A DNA stretch of 64,000 nt from Acanthosepion lycidas (GCA_963932145.1 OZ010603.1:86398368-86462367); one strand, 5' to 3'; positions 42,268 to 54,597 are shown, numbered from the stretch's first letter. Notes: generated by a model from the sequence alone, not told the origin. Translations and numbers: made by a program.

Positions 42268-42590
42268 AGTATCTGTCTATATTTCTGACATGAGGTATTA
42301 TGTACATTATTTACATTATTCGGACTATTGTCCTCATCTTTGTCGCCATATTTATTACAACGTTCCAGCCTTTCAGTATTTGTCTATATTTCTTAGATGA
42401 AGTATTATGTACATTATTCACATTATTCGGACTATTGTCCTCATCTTTGTCGCCGTATTTATAACAACGTTTCGGCCCTTTAGTATCTGTCTATATTTCT
42501 GAGATTAGGTATTATGTAAACAATTTATATTATTCGGACTATTGTCCTCATCATTTTTGCTATATTTGTCACAACGTTTCGGCCGTTATA
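42268..42590 (-). repeat. Three tandem 107-bp units with hammerhead-like cores
   Basis: Units begin at 42268, 42375 and 42482. On the minus strand each contains GATGAGGACAATAGTCCGAA (a core half plus stem II GGAC/GTCC) and, at its end, GGCCGAAACGTTGT or a mutated form. These resemble pieces of Penelope-type hammerheads but lack an intact CUGANGA in every unit. A further CGGAAGAAGGCCGG...GGCCGAAACGTTGT stretch is at 42570-42610. Confidence 0.6.
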
Positions 42591-42689
42591 CGCTCCGGCC
42601 TTCTTCCGGTGGTTGGAACGTCTAACTGAACCCTTTATTTCTCTGGCTGGGGTTGACTCTCCTAGTTCCACGTGCCATGTCTAATGGAT

Positions 42690-42835
42690 GTCAGTTATCA
42701 GTTATCTCCTGTTAATTCACCTCTCCTAGTTCTCCACTGCCTTAACCAGGTATTGAGCTCACAACTCTTTGGGGCTTGTCACTGGATCTAAGCAACGCCT
42801 TTATCCACCGAGTCATGTGTCCTAGGGAACGAATT
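42690..42835 (-). mobile_element. tRNA-derived SINE fragment
   Basis: Minus strand reads ATGACTCGGTGGATAAAGGC (A-box type) and GTTGTGAGCTCAATACCTGG (B-box type) 35-40 bases apart, as in octopus-type tRNA-derived SINEs. The rest of the element is not recognisable. Confidence 0.6.
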
Positions 42836-43256
42836 AAAGAATCAATGATTCTTACTACAAATTATGTCAAGATGGCTAAACATCTTATCTGAAAACCAAG
42901 TAAAGAGACTCAATTAGTTTAGGTTTTTTTTTTTTTTTTTTGTTTTATTGGGTTTTTTTTTTCATATATTAAACATTATATAAGATAGACAACCTGTAAC
43001 ACAATTTGGACATTTTTGCTGTTACACCCGGTTTATTTCGAGATTCAGAACAAAATTAAAAGAATGGTCTGTAATGTTATCGGCCCTGATCTGGCATTTT
43101 GACTTCAGTTACTTACCCAACGCTGTGATGTGAACTCACTTCTTTTTCTATCAATATGTTCAAAACAGTTTTTCTAATGAGCTGACCTCCTTGGTAACTC
43201 GGCCATTTGAATTTTAGCGTGCTACTATATATATTAAATAGGTCTTATCGTTTTAC
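42836..43256 (-). repeat. 410-bp dispersed element, inverted copy
   Basis: Reverse complement of 32282-32690 at about 80 per cent by eye. Contains a poly-T stretch at 42925-42962 where the other copy has shorter poly-A. Confidence 0.75.
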
Positions 43257-43319
43257 TTTGAAAATAGCTTAAAGGAACCATAACTTTTATTACAATAGAT
43301 TCTTTCTCACATTTTTTTT

Positions 43320-43960
43320 AAGCGTTTCACCCCAAGCAAGTCAGGAAGTTACTAGGACGCCAAGAGTTACAGAAAATTTGGAGCAATATCAGATAGGCGT
43401 GATAGAGGAAAGGATGAGGAGAAGGATAGTGGATAGATCAAGGCAAATGGAGATGTCGATTGACATTACATTTGAATAGTTGGAGATTATAGCTCTCAGG
43501 GATACTGGAATAGGGAGGGGAGTTCCACAGGCGAGAAGTGCGAGATATGAAGCTATTGGAGTAGAAGAGACAGCTATATTTAATAGTTTCGACAGTGAAA
43601 GGGTGAGAGCTGGGAACCAGTGAATGCAGCTCCTTGGAGAAATTACCATGAAAGTATTTGTAAAAAAAGACAGAGAGAGGCGACGGTGCATCTGTGAGAG
43701 AGCGACTGTAGACGAGATGCCAGAACAGGTCCAATTATATTGCATATCCACCTCTGGATCTTATCAAGAACCCCGAGGCAAACAGAAGGGGCTCCAGACC
43801 ATATATGACAGCAATACTCACTTGAGGAACTCTTTTCTGATTTATTGCTTGTCTCCGCTCTCTTCAAAAGATGGAAAGCCATGTGCACCCTCATTTGTCT
43901 GCCTAAAGTCAGTCCTTCTCTTCTTCTTTCGCCTCACTATTTTAGAAATATAGGGAGTGA
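43320..43960 (-). mobile_element. Jockey/CR1-like LINE 3' end
   Basis: Minus-strand coding in two frames. 43643-43894 reads YCCHIWSGAP, LDKIQRWICNIIG and SLSHRCTVASLCLF. 43438-43734 reads FFYKYFHGNFSKELHSLVPS, then SRTSRLWNSPPYSSIPESYN, then FKCNVNRHL. This HRR-ASL-FY-Y-G...PRTSRLWNSLP...FK--V is the standard end of Jockey-like LINE reverse transcriptase proteins. A frame change lies near 43710. 3' untranslated sequence follows to 43320. Confidence 0.8.
43438..43894 (-). pseudogene. LINE reverse transcriptase C-terminal domain (broken)
   Basis: Post-catalytic part of the polymerase protein only; all catalytic Asp boxes lie upstream and are missing. Two overlapping frames (43643-43894 and 43438-43734) must be combined to follow the family pattern, showing a frameshift. 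The region beyond residue FKCNVNRHLHLP ends naturally. Confidence 0.75.
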
Positions 43961-44091
43961 TGGAGAAATTGTCGTCTAAATTAAGCAAAAGGAAAATAAC
44001 CACATCACGATATAACATATATGTTTACCAAAATTACACACACATGTCTTGAAATACCAAAAATTAAATTTATATGAATATATCTGTATAA

Positions 44092-44096
<5 letters not shown>

Positions 44097-44140
<44 letters not shown>
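44097..44140. repeat. (TA)n microsatellite
   Basis: About 20 TA units inside the 3' flank of the mariner remnant. Confidence 0.95.
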
Positions 44141-44151
<11 letters not shown>

Positions 44152-44790
44152 TGGCGTCAACCACTGCCTCCAGAAGTCTGCGGAATGTCTTGCAGCTATT
44201 CTGGACGGTTTCCTTCTTCAATTTGGTGAATGCTGCCATAATCTTTGCCTTCAGTTCATATATGGTGTTACAAGGAGTTTCGTTATTCGCTCGCGCAACT
44301 GTGCCCCACACATAATAATCAAGGGGTTTGCAGTCTGTAAAACCAGGTGGCCACTTATAAGGGATGATGTGGTCGCAGAAATTGACGGCCATGACTGGGT
44401 TCTTCGGCTTATGTGGCATGGTGCATAGGCCTATTGTCAGACATATTGTCTTCCAATAGTCACCCTCTTTATCCAGGGCATAACTACTTCGTCAAGGCAC
44501 TTGATATAGACACTTGGTGTTAATTCGATATAAATAATCTATCTCTTTGCAAATCTGCACTGTCCTCAGACTGAAACCAAAATACTCTGAAAGTATCGCA
44601 TTGAAGATTCCGGCGCAAATGCCAAGCAATACAGTATGCCGTTTCCAAATATCAGGCGGAGGAATGTGCAGCGCCATAGGGCGTGGGGGGGCTCTTTTTC
44701 TCACAGACGGCGTCCAGCTGACCCTGCTATAATTTGCAGTGGACAAAAGCAAAAATAAAGAAGGTCCATGCACGAAATTAAAAATATAAA
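44152..44790 (-). pseudogene. mariner transposase, internally deleted
   Basis: Minus strand N-terminal part (44492-44790): RPMALHIPPPDIWKRHTVLL, then GFSLRTVQICKEI, the second half of the helix-turn-helix DNA-binding region. C-terminal part (44152-44440): FCDHIIPYKWPPGFTDCKPL, DYYVWGTVAR, ELKAKIMAAFTKLKKETVQN, FRRLLEAVVDAN. The Asp in FTDCKPLDYY is the third catalytic position. The first Asp region is deleted between the halves. Related to 25532-25666 and 41137-41520. Confidence 0.75.
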
Positions 44791-44812
44791 TCATTCAGCC
44801 TCTTCGCTCGCA

Positions 44813-45608
<796 letters not shown>

Positions 45609-45789
45609 TCCTATAAGCGCCTTCTTTAACTATTTATTTGTTTGCCTTCTAACTCGTTAGTTAGCGTTTGTCGATTTTTCTCCATTTTCCTATCCATTTA
45701 GCTTTTACCTCAGATTTATTTTTACTTCATATTTTGATCTTGTTTCTAGAATTTCCTTTTTTTTATTTTTATTTTATTTTTTATTTTTT

Positions 45790-45885
45790 TATTTTTTTTG
45801 TATTCCTCTTTTCCTTTCTCTCTCTCTCTCCTTCCCGTAGAAGGAGAGAGAGAGAAAGGAAAAGAGGAATACAAAAAAAAAAAAA
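45790..45885. repeat. Near-perfect 40-bp hairpin, 7-nt loop
   Basis: GTATTCCTCTTTTCCTTTCT followed by (CT)n and CCTT (to 45834) is mirrored in reverse complement from 45841 (AAGGAGAGAG...) to GGAATAC and poly-A. Loop CCCGTAG. One CT unit differs between the arms. The arms are too long and too well matched for chance. Confidence 0.9.
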
Positions 45886-46183
45886 TACTGCCATTTTTTT
45901 TTTTCTCTCTCCTCTTATTTGTTATCTTTCTTTATTCTCCAAAATTCTGTTTCAAGACAAGTTTCGATTACAGACCCCCGACGGCAGTTTTCCTTCTACG
46001 ATGTTAGCAAATTAAATCTTGTATCTGGTTGAATTTTTTTAATCAGTCTCCCCGCTTTCTAAGGTGTAAGGTCCGTTCGTGTTCGGATTTCTTTTTTTTC
46101 TAGTTATTTCGTTTTATTTATCAATTTCGCTTTTTTGTACTTTTCCCAATTACCTTCATCGACTCATCCTCGCTCTCTCTCTC

Positions 46184-46187
<4 letters not shown>

Positions 46188-46258
<71 letters not shown>
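46188..46258. repeat. (TA)n microsatellite
   Basis: About 35 TA units. Confidence 0.95.
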
Positions 46259-46260
<2 letters not shown>

Positions 46261-46437
46261 TCCTCACTGTCTCGAATTCTAGTGTTTTCTATTTCTCTTC
46301 CAGCTTATGTCTTTTTTCATTCTTCTGTAAAATTTCATTCATCTTTCAACATTTTATGCTTGTCTTTGCTTTCCTTGATCCAATTTAGCGCAATTTATTC
46401 TAACAAAAAAAACAAGTAAACGACTTTCCATAGAACG

Positions 46438-46439
46438 TA

Positions 46440-46491
<52 letters not shown>

Positions 46492-46544
46492 AAAAAAGAA
46501 AGAAAAAAAAGAAAGAAAGAAAGAAAGAATGAATGAATGGATGA

Positions 46545-46588
<44 letters not shown>

Positions 46589-47770
46589 ATGAAAGAAAGA
46601 AAGTAAGGAAGGAAGGAAGTAAATCATTAATGTGTAATCGGGAGAATAAAACTAGAATGAATGAAAATTGAGGGAATGAGAAAACCAAGAATGAAGAAAA
46701 CAAAATGAAAGAAATAATCGGGAAGAAAGAAGCATTAACGAACAGATATGAATTAAAAAGAAACAATATAAATTGGATAAGAATTTTACGAAATAAAGAA
46801 AAAAGATACAATATGAAAGAAAAAAAGAAGAGTAAAAATGAAGGTATGAATTAAAAAGAACGTATAAATATGAAATAGCAATTTTACGAAATAAAAAAAG
46901 AAAGAAAAAAAGAAAGAAAGAAAACAAAAAGAAAGAAATAAAGAAAGAAACAAGCCTTAAAGGAGAGATATGAATTCAAAAGAAAGAATAAATATGGAAT
47001 AAGAATTTTAGAAAAAGAAGAAAAAAGATAACAAAAAGGACGAAACAATGAATATTTATTGATCGGATATAAAATGAAATATAGTGGGCGAAAAAAGTAA
47101 AATTTAACGAAACACAGAAAGAATGAAAGAAATAAACAAACCCAAAAGCAAGGAAGAAATTATAATGAAGGGATATCGAAAGAGAATGCGGGGGGGGGAG
47201 AAAGAGAAATACGCATGACTGAGTAGATATATAATCGGATGAATAAAAGTAGAACGAATAAGAAAAAGAAAGAAACAAAAATAAAAGAAGCGTTAACTGC
47301 AGATGTGAATTAAAAAGAAAGAATAAAAATGTAGTAAGAATTTTACGAAAGACAGAAAAAGAAAAAAGAAAGAAAGAACAATAAACAAAAGAAAAAAGAA
47401 AGAAAGAAAAAAAAAGAAAACAAAAAGAAAGAAAGAAGCGTTAACGGATATGAATTTAAAAGAAAGAATAAAAATGTAGTAAGAATTTTATGCAAAGAAT
47501 GAATCAATGAAAGATGTAAAGAGGTAGATATGAAATAAAAAATAAAGATAGAAATAGAATAGTAAAGAAAGAAAGAAAGAAAGAAAGGAAAGAAGAATAA
47601 GAAAAAGGAAGATAAAAGAAAGAAAGAAAGAAAGAAAGAAAGAAGAAAAATGAAAGAGAGAGGGAAAGAAAGAAACAAAGAAACAGAGAGAGAGAGAAAG
47701 AAAAACAATGTTGAATTAATGAAAGACAAATTTAAGACTTACAAAAGAGCATGGGAAAGAATGCTTGGTT

Positions 47771-47803
<33 letters not shown>

Positions 47804-48121
47804 AAATATGAGAAGTGGAATGAAAAACGTGAAGTAAAGAAAGAAAAAAGACGGAGAATTCGACATTATGAAAAGTGGAATAGAAAACGTGAAAGAAAGA
47901 AATAAAGAAAGAAAGAAAGAAGAATAAGAAAGGGAGAGAGTGCACTTATAAAAAAGACAAAATAACGAAAAAAACAAAAAAGAAATAGATCGTAGAGAAA
48001 AAAAAGAAAGAGAGAAGGAAGATAAGAAAAAAGAAAGAAAAATGAAAGAAAGTAGAAGAAAAAGAAAATAAAAAGACGAAAATGAAATAGCTCCGAGAGA
48101 CTGTTAGAAAAAAAGAAAGAT

Positions 48122-48152
<31 letters not shown>

Positions 48153-48305
48153 AAAAAAAATAAGTATAGAGATATCAAAATAAGTAATAAAATTGTGATG
48201 AAGATATTAGTTATAATAGAAATTGGGGAAGATACATTTACCCTGAAAGAAAGGAAGTTAAAAGAAAGAAAGAGAGAGACAAAGAAGAGAGAAATGAAGA
48301 TACAA

Positions 48306-48337
<32 letters not shown>

Positions 48338-48540
48338 ATAAGGGAACGAAAAAAGAAAAAGAAGAAATCAAGAAAAAATGGGAGAAGAAAAAGAAAGAAA
48401 AAAAAGAAGGGAATAAAAAAGAAGAAAAATGAAAGAGTGAAAGAGAGTAACAAAGAAACAGAGAGTGATTGAAAGACAATGTGAGTAAGTAACCGAGAAG
48501 AAAAAGGAAAGAGAGAATGAATAAAAGAAAGAAAGAAAGT
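46438..48540. repeat. 2.1-kb purine tract, (GAAA)n
   Basis: Plus strand nearly all A and G. (GAAA)n cores lie at 46438-46620, 47565-47660, 47770-47805, 48120-48155 and 48305-48340. Between 46720 and 47500 a block AGGAGAGATATGAATTAAAAAG / AATAAGAATTTTACGAAA recurs about six times at irregular spacing. Phe/Leu/Ser-rich minus-strand frames are artefacts. Confidence 0.9.
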
Positions 48541-49410
48541 CAGTAGTGATAAAGAAGTCTATGATAAGTCAAGTTTCAAGCCAGCAAGAAAAGCCGAAGA
48601 AAGGGGGCGAAATTAATTAATAATTAATTGCGCGAGAAGCAATCAAAATAAACGAAATTAATACAAAACACGGAAGAACGAAAGAAAGAAAAAAAATAGG
48701 AAAATTAAAAGAATGGTAAAAGGGCCCAAGAATTAAGAATAAAACGAAAACAAGGAATAAAACAAGAATTTTAAAAATAAATAATGACTGAACAAAAAAA
48801 AAAAAATACCTACTGCAAAGAACTTACACATTTCGAAGAGAGAGGCGTCGAAGCAAATAAATTAACAGAAAAATTCCCTAAAAATAAAACAATTACGTAG
48901 GGATGAAACGAAAAGAAATTATTGGTTTGGGCATCCGTAGAAGGAAAGCGGGGGCAATATGTCAGATTGATGATTGGAAAGAAAAGAAGTAAAAATGGCG
49001 GGAAAAAAAGGTGGGAAAATGGCGACATCTTGTCTTTTTTGGGGGGTGGTGCTGCGGGTATTATTTTCGCGTTTTGCTTTGAGCCTTCGACCAGATAGCA
49101 AATGGAAGGATCGTGGCAGAGGGTGGGGTATGATCAACACTTCTAGAAAAGATTTTTTTTAATAGTTCTTTCTTTTGCTTTGTTGTTGTTGTTGCTGTTT
49201 TTTTTTTGTTTTTTTTGTTTTTTTTTTTTTAGACGAACATTTCATGACAAGAAAATGAAGACCTGGAATCCATGAATATAAGAAAAAAACTAGGAATTCT
49301 AACATAAGAAAAGTGACATAGATGAAGAGAAATCGTGTTTGTTAAAAAATAAATTAACTCCACAAGGATGATCAACTTCCATCATCTGTACATGGAATCG
49401 TATATCAACA
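48541..49410. other. Unassigned sequence with two AAAATGGCG motifs
   Basis: AAAATGGCG occurs at 48992-49000 and 49016-49024, matching the YY1-type motif. The nearby bases 49030-49130 are GC-richer. No gene follows that I can recognise. Confidence 0.35.
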
Positions 49411-49411
49411 A

Positions 49412-49412
<1 letters not shown>

Positions 49413-49477
<65 letters not shown>

Positions 49478-49503
49478 AGAAAGAGCGTGAGAGAGGAACT
49501 GCA

Positions 49504-49531
<28 letters not shown>
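49413..49531. repeat. (TA)n and (GA)n
   Basis: TA repeat to 49475, then after 32 bases a (GA)n run at 49506-49531. Confidence 0.95.
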
Positions 49532-49535
<4 letters not shown>

Positions 49536-49699
49536 AGAGGGCCTTCGTTTTAATACAAGTTTGATTAAAAGCTACCGACAAGGAATAGTTTGAAATTTGT
49601 TATTTAAGCTTCTATTTCCGTAGAAATGACAAGGGAATAAAAAAAAAAACATATATATTGAAATAGGTAGCATCTCATTATTGGGGTTTAAAATGAAGA

Positions 49700-49930
49700 G
49701 AAATAAAGAAAAAGTAATGCTCAATTGAAATCTTCAAAATAAGAGCACAGAGGATGTAGAACTGGAAGATATCCAGGAATACTTCTACTTACAAAACGAG
49801 GTTTCATTACTTAAACCTAAGCAAAGATAATCTTCAATTGAAATCTTCAGAATGAGAGCAACAGAAGAGAGGATGTAGAACTGGAAGATGTCCAGGAATA
49901 CATCTAGTTACGAAAGGAGGTAACATTACT
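49700..49930. repeat. Short tandem duplication, about 108 bp
   Basis: TCAATTGAAATCTTCA-AAT...GAGGATGTAGAACTGGAAGAT...CCAGGAATAC at 49720-49785 recurs at 49830-49900. Confidence 0.8.
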
Positions 49931-50184
49931 GAAATATATAGAAAATAAATTGATCAATAAGTATAATTCAAAAAGCATTTTCGTTTATTATGCTCACCCT
50001 ATACAACTCCCCAAAGCCAATACAAGCTTCAAATGTCAGTGACTTAATTAAATTTAAAAATTTAAAGAAATCTAGTTAAAAATAAATAATGGTTAAAAAC
50101 GCTTTCTTTAATCATAAAATTGAAATTAAGATGAAAGATATACTAATAAAAAATGAATAAGTGTTGACAAGGCTCCATCTAATA

Positions 50185-50284
50185 TTAGATTGGTACAAAA
50201 ATAATAACGTAATAATGTCGTTTTTTTACCTATTTTTAACGTAAAAAAACGACATTATTACGTCATTATTTTGCACCAAACTAA
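50185..50284. mobile_element. Palindromic mariner MITE, copy 3
   Basis: TA on both sides (50183-50184 and 50285-50286); terminal bases TTAGATTGGTACAAAAATAA (two substitutions from copy 1); full-length palindrome of 100 bp. Confidence 0.85.
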
Positions 50285-50509
50285 TAATATTTCAAAATAA
50301 TACTACAATTACTAATAGAAATAAAACAAATGAAATAAGCTAAACTACAAGTAAAAAATGAACGTGCTTTGTATTTTACGGTTTATCAACCCTTTGTGTG
50401 TTATTTAAAGGCAGGTAGATTGTAAGATTTTTGGGGGTGATAATAACGATTTAGTGACACAAGTTTTACTATTTAACCCATAACTGGAGACAATAGGTCT
50501 ATTTATCCC

Positions 50510-50640
50510 TTTCCTGAGGGTATTTGAACATAAGTGAATATGACAAACACAACTAGAATTGGAACTCGGTTCCGTGATTTCCAATTATGAACCGTTATCT
50601 TTTACACCACCTGCACCTATGTAAGCATACAGCACCTAGT
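50510..50640 (-). mobile_element. tRNA-related SINE fragment
   Basis: Minus strand: GGTGGTGTAAAAGATAACGG (A-box type), then GAACCGAGTTCCAATTCTAG (B-box type) about 30 bases later. Spacing fits a tRNA-derived promoter; the rest of the unit is not conserved enough to name a family. Confidence 0.5.
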
Positions 50641-50869
50641 ATTTCCAAGCGCTCACCCATCTATGTACAGACCAGCTTCGACATTGTTTAACTTTCATGA
50701 TCGTACGGGAACCAGTGTTTTTATGTAATGTCTTCGTAAGCCAGTGAATATTAATTATATCGATGTAAACTGGTGTGCATGAAAATGTGTTTTTTTTTTA
50801 AATAATAGCAACGTTTGAAGACCTTCCACGTGTTCGTGACGCAAAGGAAATTGTGTAGATGTGGCATCT

Positions 50870-52310
50870 AATGGAGATCCAAGCTTTTCATGGAGCACGT
50901 GTGTATATTATCTGCTACCTGGAGATTATTGTGATGTACTAAGGCATCGTGGAAATCTGTCACATGTAGCATTTAACTATTATCTAATATGGTACATGTA
51001 AGCTATTATGTAGACCAAGATTATATATTAGGTGCTACACGTCAACATTCTAAGCTGTTGAGTAATTTGCTACATGTGACGCTTCTAGACGGCCAAATGT
51101 CTTAAGTAGCGCGCTACATGTAACTTATTTATATGATCTAAGTTCTTGCATAATACGCCAAAAATCACTGAAATTTGGCATTTTTGTTGCAACATGTGAA
51201 TTATGTGAGGTGTATCATGACGCACCCTTTAATTGTTCAAGCTCTTAAAGAATGTTTAAGATGTAGTATTTTTGTTGCTACATGTAGTTAATTTCGATGA
51301 ACCAATCTCTCAGGTAATATATTAGATCCAGCGTCTTTCGGGGATCCAAATATTTACGTAATATGCTACATATGATATCTTTACATGTACCAAGCTTTTG
51401 TGCAATGTGTTACATGTGAAATCCTTCGATGGTTCGGAGAATTCTGCAATATGTTAAATGTGACATATTTCTATGGTTCAAGGACTTCTGCAATATTCTA
51501 CATGTGACATCTTTTGATGATTCAAAGACTTCTGCAATGTTCTACATGTGGGATCTTTTGATGATTCAAGAGCTACTGCAATGCGATACATGTGACATAC
51601 TTCGATGGTTCAAGATCTTCTGGAATATGCTATACGTGACATCTTTCGATGGTTCAAAGATTTTTGCTACGTGCTACATGTGATATACTTCGATGGTTCA
51701 AAGAATTCTGCAATGGGCTACATGTGACATCTTTCGATGATCCAAAGAATTCTGCAGTGTGCTACATGTCACCCATCTTTTGACAGTCGAAAACTTTGTG
51801 CGCTGTACTATTAGGTTGTTGCAAAAACAATGACGTAATAAAGTCGTTTTCTGACGTATTTATTAACGTCAAAAAACGACATTATTACGTCATTATTTTT
51901 GCACCAACCTAATACATGTGACTTCTTTCAATGGTTCAAGGACTTTTGCAATGTGCTACATGTGATATCTTTCGATGGTTCAAAGATTTCTGCAGAGTGC
52001 TACATATGACATCTTTCCATAGTCGAAAACTTTGTGCAATGTACTGCATACGACTTCTTTCAATGGTTCAAGGACTTCTGCAATGTGCTACATATGACAT
52101 CTTTCGATAGTCGGAAACTTTTTGCAATGTACTACATGTGGCTTTCGATGGTCCAAGCACTTTGGCAACGTGATTCATATGACACCTTTCGATAGTATAA
52201 GCTCTTGTGCAATGTGATACATGCGACATCTTTTGATGGTCCAGTGTCTTGCAGAATACACAGCTTTTGACATCGCAATACATTTGAGAGCAAGTCGACG
52301 AATTCTTGTC
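50870..52310 (+). repeat. 44-bp satellite array
   Basis: About 32 units of 44 bp, consensus close to TTTCGATGGTTCAAAGACTT followed by CTGCAATGTGCTACATGTGACATC. The first 500 bp are much more diverged than 51400-52150. The period is not a multiple of three, so it is not coding. A MITE interrupts it at 51811. Confidence 0.9.
51811..51912. mobile_element. Palindromic mariner MITE, copy 4 (inside satellite)
   Basis: TA at 51809-51810 and 51913-51914; 102-bp palindrome starting TTAGGTTGTTGCAAAAACAA and ending with the standard right terminal repeat. The satellite continues in phase on the other side (CTGTACTA / TACATGTGAC), so insertion postdates array expansion. Confidence 0.9.
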
Positions 52311-52369
52311 ATACAATGCATCATAAAAAATATAATTGGAGCAGAGCAGAAAAAAAAGAAATATTTAAG

Positions 52370-52800
52370 GGGTGAAAATAGAGGAATAAATAAATAAAAA
52401 AGTAAAAGAAAGATATAGTGAAATGAGTTGAGAGAAAGATACATTAAGAAATACATAAAAAGAAAAGAAAAAAGAAAGAAAGAAAAATGAAAGAGTGACA
52501 GATTAGATAGAAAAATTAAGAAAGAAAGAAAGAAAGAAAAAGTGAAAGAAAGAAAGAAGAAAAAAGAAAAATGAATGAAAGAAAGAAAAAATGAATGAAA
52601 GAAAGAAAGAAGAAAGAAAGAAAAAATGAAAGAAATAAATAAAGAAAAAATGAATGAAAGAAAGAAAGAAGAAAGAAAGAAAAAATGAAAGAAATAAAGA
52701 AAGAAAGAAAGAAAAAATCAATGAAAGAAAGAAAAAAAGAAAGAAAGAAAGAAAGAAAGAAAAATGAATGAAAGAAAGAAAGAAACGGTTAATGAACAGA
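52370..52800. repeat. Purine tract, (GAAA)n with ATGAATGAAAG units
   Basis: Plus strand A/G-only except T in recurrent ATGAATGAAAGAAAGAA units (52570, 52590, 52650, 52765). Confidence 0.9.
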
Positions 52801-53560
52801 AAAAAGAAAAAGAGGAAACATGAACGAAACTTACGATCAGATCAAAATTAAATTTCTGGAAAAAGTAATGAGCAAAACGGGGGTTCGACGAATGCAGCAC
52901 TCACGTGACATATTGGAGGCAAAAGATGGCTCAACAGTGATTAGTGAACCTGACAATATTGATTAAATGGATGACCGACTATGAGCAAGGAGGCGTGGTA
53001 AAAGCACAAACGTATGAAGTATAGGAAGCTGAGGGCGGCCATGAATAACGATGACTTAATAAGGTGTGGTATATAAAATAAGAATAACAACTAATGCTCG
53101 TCACACCATCAGATTGTGTTTCACTTGTCGAATTCTGAAAGCAGTTTCGATGTCATGAAAGCCTCAGGTAAAAATAATACCACAACTTTCCTTGTATCCA
53201 CCATATTTTTTGAATAGACTCGTTGACACCTTGGATGTTTTTATTATTATTATTGTTTTTTTTTTTTTACTGAAACCCATAACACTTGGGAGAATGTTCA
53301 CATGTCTTGTGATTTATGGAAAAACAATGTAACGGTCGATCTGACATCAGCGTGTTGCTTCTAAATTCTTCTGATTCTAAAGAAGAAAAGCAGCAAAATA
53401 TATATATTTTTAAATGACAGGAATGCAAACAGGAAATTGTGGAAATTACGATTAATCAAAAGTTGTATGCATTTAAACGGCCGTTTATTAGTCATGATTT
53501 GTTTCTATGACAGGAAATTATGATCTGTGTTAGATGGGAACAAACTGTGATAGCTAGCTA
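52801..53560. other. Unassigned sequence
   Basis: No motif or known repeat apparent. Confidence 0.45.
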
Positions 53561-53562
53561 AC

Positions 53563-53596
<34 letters not shown>

Positions 53597-53707
53597 TAGA
53601 TAGATAGATATGAATAGGTGAAGATAGATTCATCGATAGATATATTAATAGTTATGAATAGCTGAAGATAGATTTGAAATGGTGAAGATAGATATGAATA
53701 TATGAAC

Positions 53708-53741
<34 letters not shown>

Positions 53742-53749
53742 AACAGGCC

Positions 53750-53782
<33 letters not shown>

Positions 53783-53793
53783 CAAGATAGGCC

Positions 53794-53841
<48 letters not shown>

Positions 53842-53851
53842 GAACAGGCCG

Positions 53852-53900
<49 letters not shown>

Positions 53901-53997
53901 TGAATAGGTGAAGATAGATTCATCGATAGATATATTAATAGTTATGAATAGCTGAAGATAGATTTGAAATGGTGAAGATAGATATGAATATATGAAC

Positions 53998-54032
<35 letters not shown>

Positions 54033-54175
54033 TGAATATGTGAACATAGATAGATAGATAGATAGATAGATAGAGATAGATATGAATATGTGAACATAGA
54101 TAAATAGATAAGTGAAGATAGATACATAGGTAGATAGATTAATAGATATGAATAGAAGATGACAGATAGATATAT
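53561..54175. repeat. (GATA)n array with 290-bp duplication
   Basis: GATA runs interspersed with ATGAATAGGTGAAGATAGAT, TCATCGATAGATATATTAAT and GAATATATGAACATA spacers. The block 53611-53715 recurs, apparently without change, at 53901-54005. Confidence 0.9.
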
Positions 54176-54231
54176 AAGAACAGGCTTACAGTGCCACGCA
54201 AACGTTTACAGAATATTATAAAAAATATTTC

Positions 54232-54275
54232 TTTAGGTATTTCAAAACTGTGTTAGAAATACCTAAAGAAACATT
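54232..54275. repeat. Perfect 16-bp hairpin in the Tc1 left end
   Basis: TTTCTTTAGGTATTTC and GAAATACCTAAAGAAA are exact reverse complements with a 12-nt loop, just inside the left terminal repeat. Confidence 0.85.
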
Positions 54276-54429
54276 TATTAGCAGTAAAACTTTCATTTAT
54301 CAGTTAAATTAATTAATTAAACTGATACTGCAAATAATACATATGTTTAATTCTTTAGTTAAATAATAAGATTAAAAAATTAAAAAAAAACATAAAAATA
54401 TCTTCCGAAAAAAAAAAAAATTTCTATTT

Positions 54430-54597
54430 CATCGCTCTCCATAAATTTTCAATCGGATTGAGATCTACAGAATGTCTTGGCCATTTTAAAACGTATATTT
54501 GAACTTAATCATGATTTGTAAGATTAGCTGTATGTCTAAACATCGTTGTCTTGCTGAATGATCCAATCTGGTTTTATCCCAAGGAATGTACACTCTG
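54430..54597 (-). pseudogene. Tc1-like transposase, C-terminal part
   Basis: Reads a degenerate QQDND-type box and, in one frame, WPRHSVDLNPIENLWRAMK, the DDE box with the final Glu of DD34E Tc1 transposases (WPSQSPDLNPIENLW type). Frameshifts separate the boxes, and a stop follows soon after the second. Confidence 0.75.
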
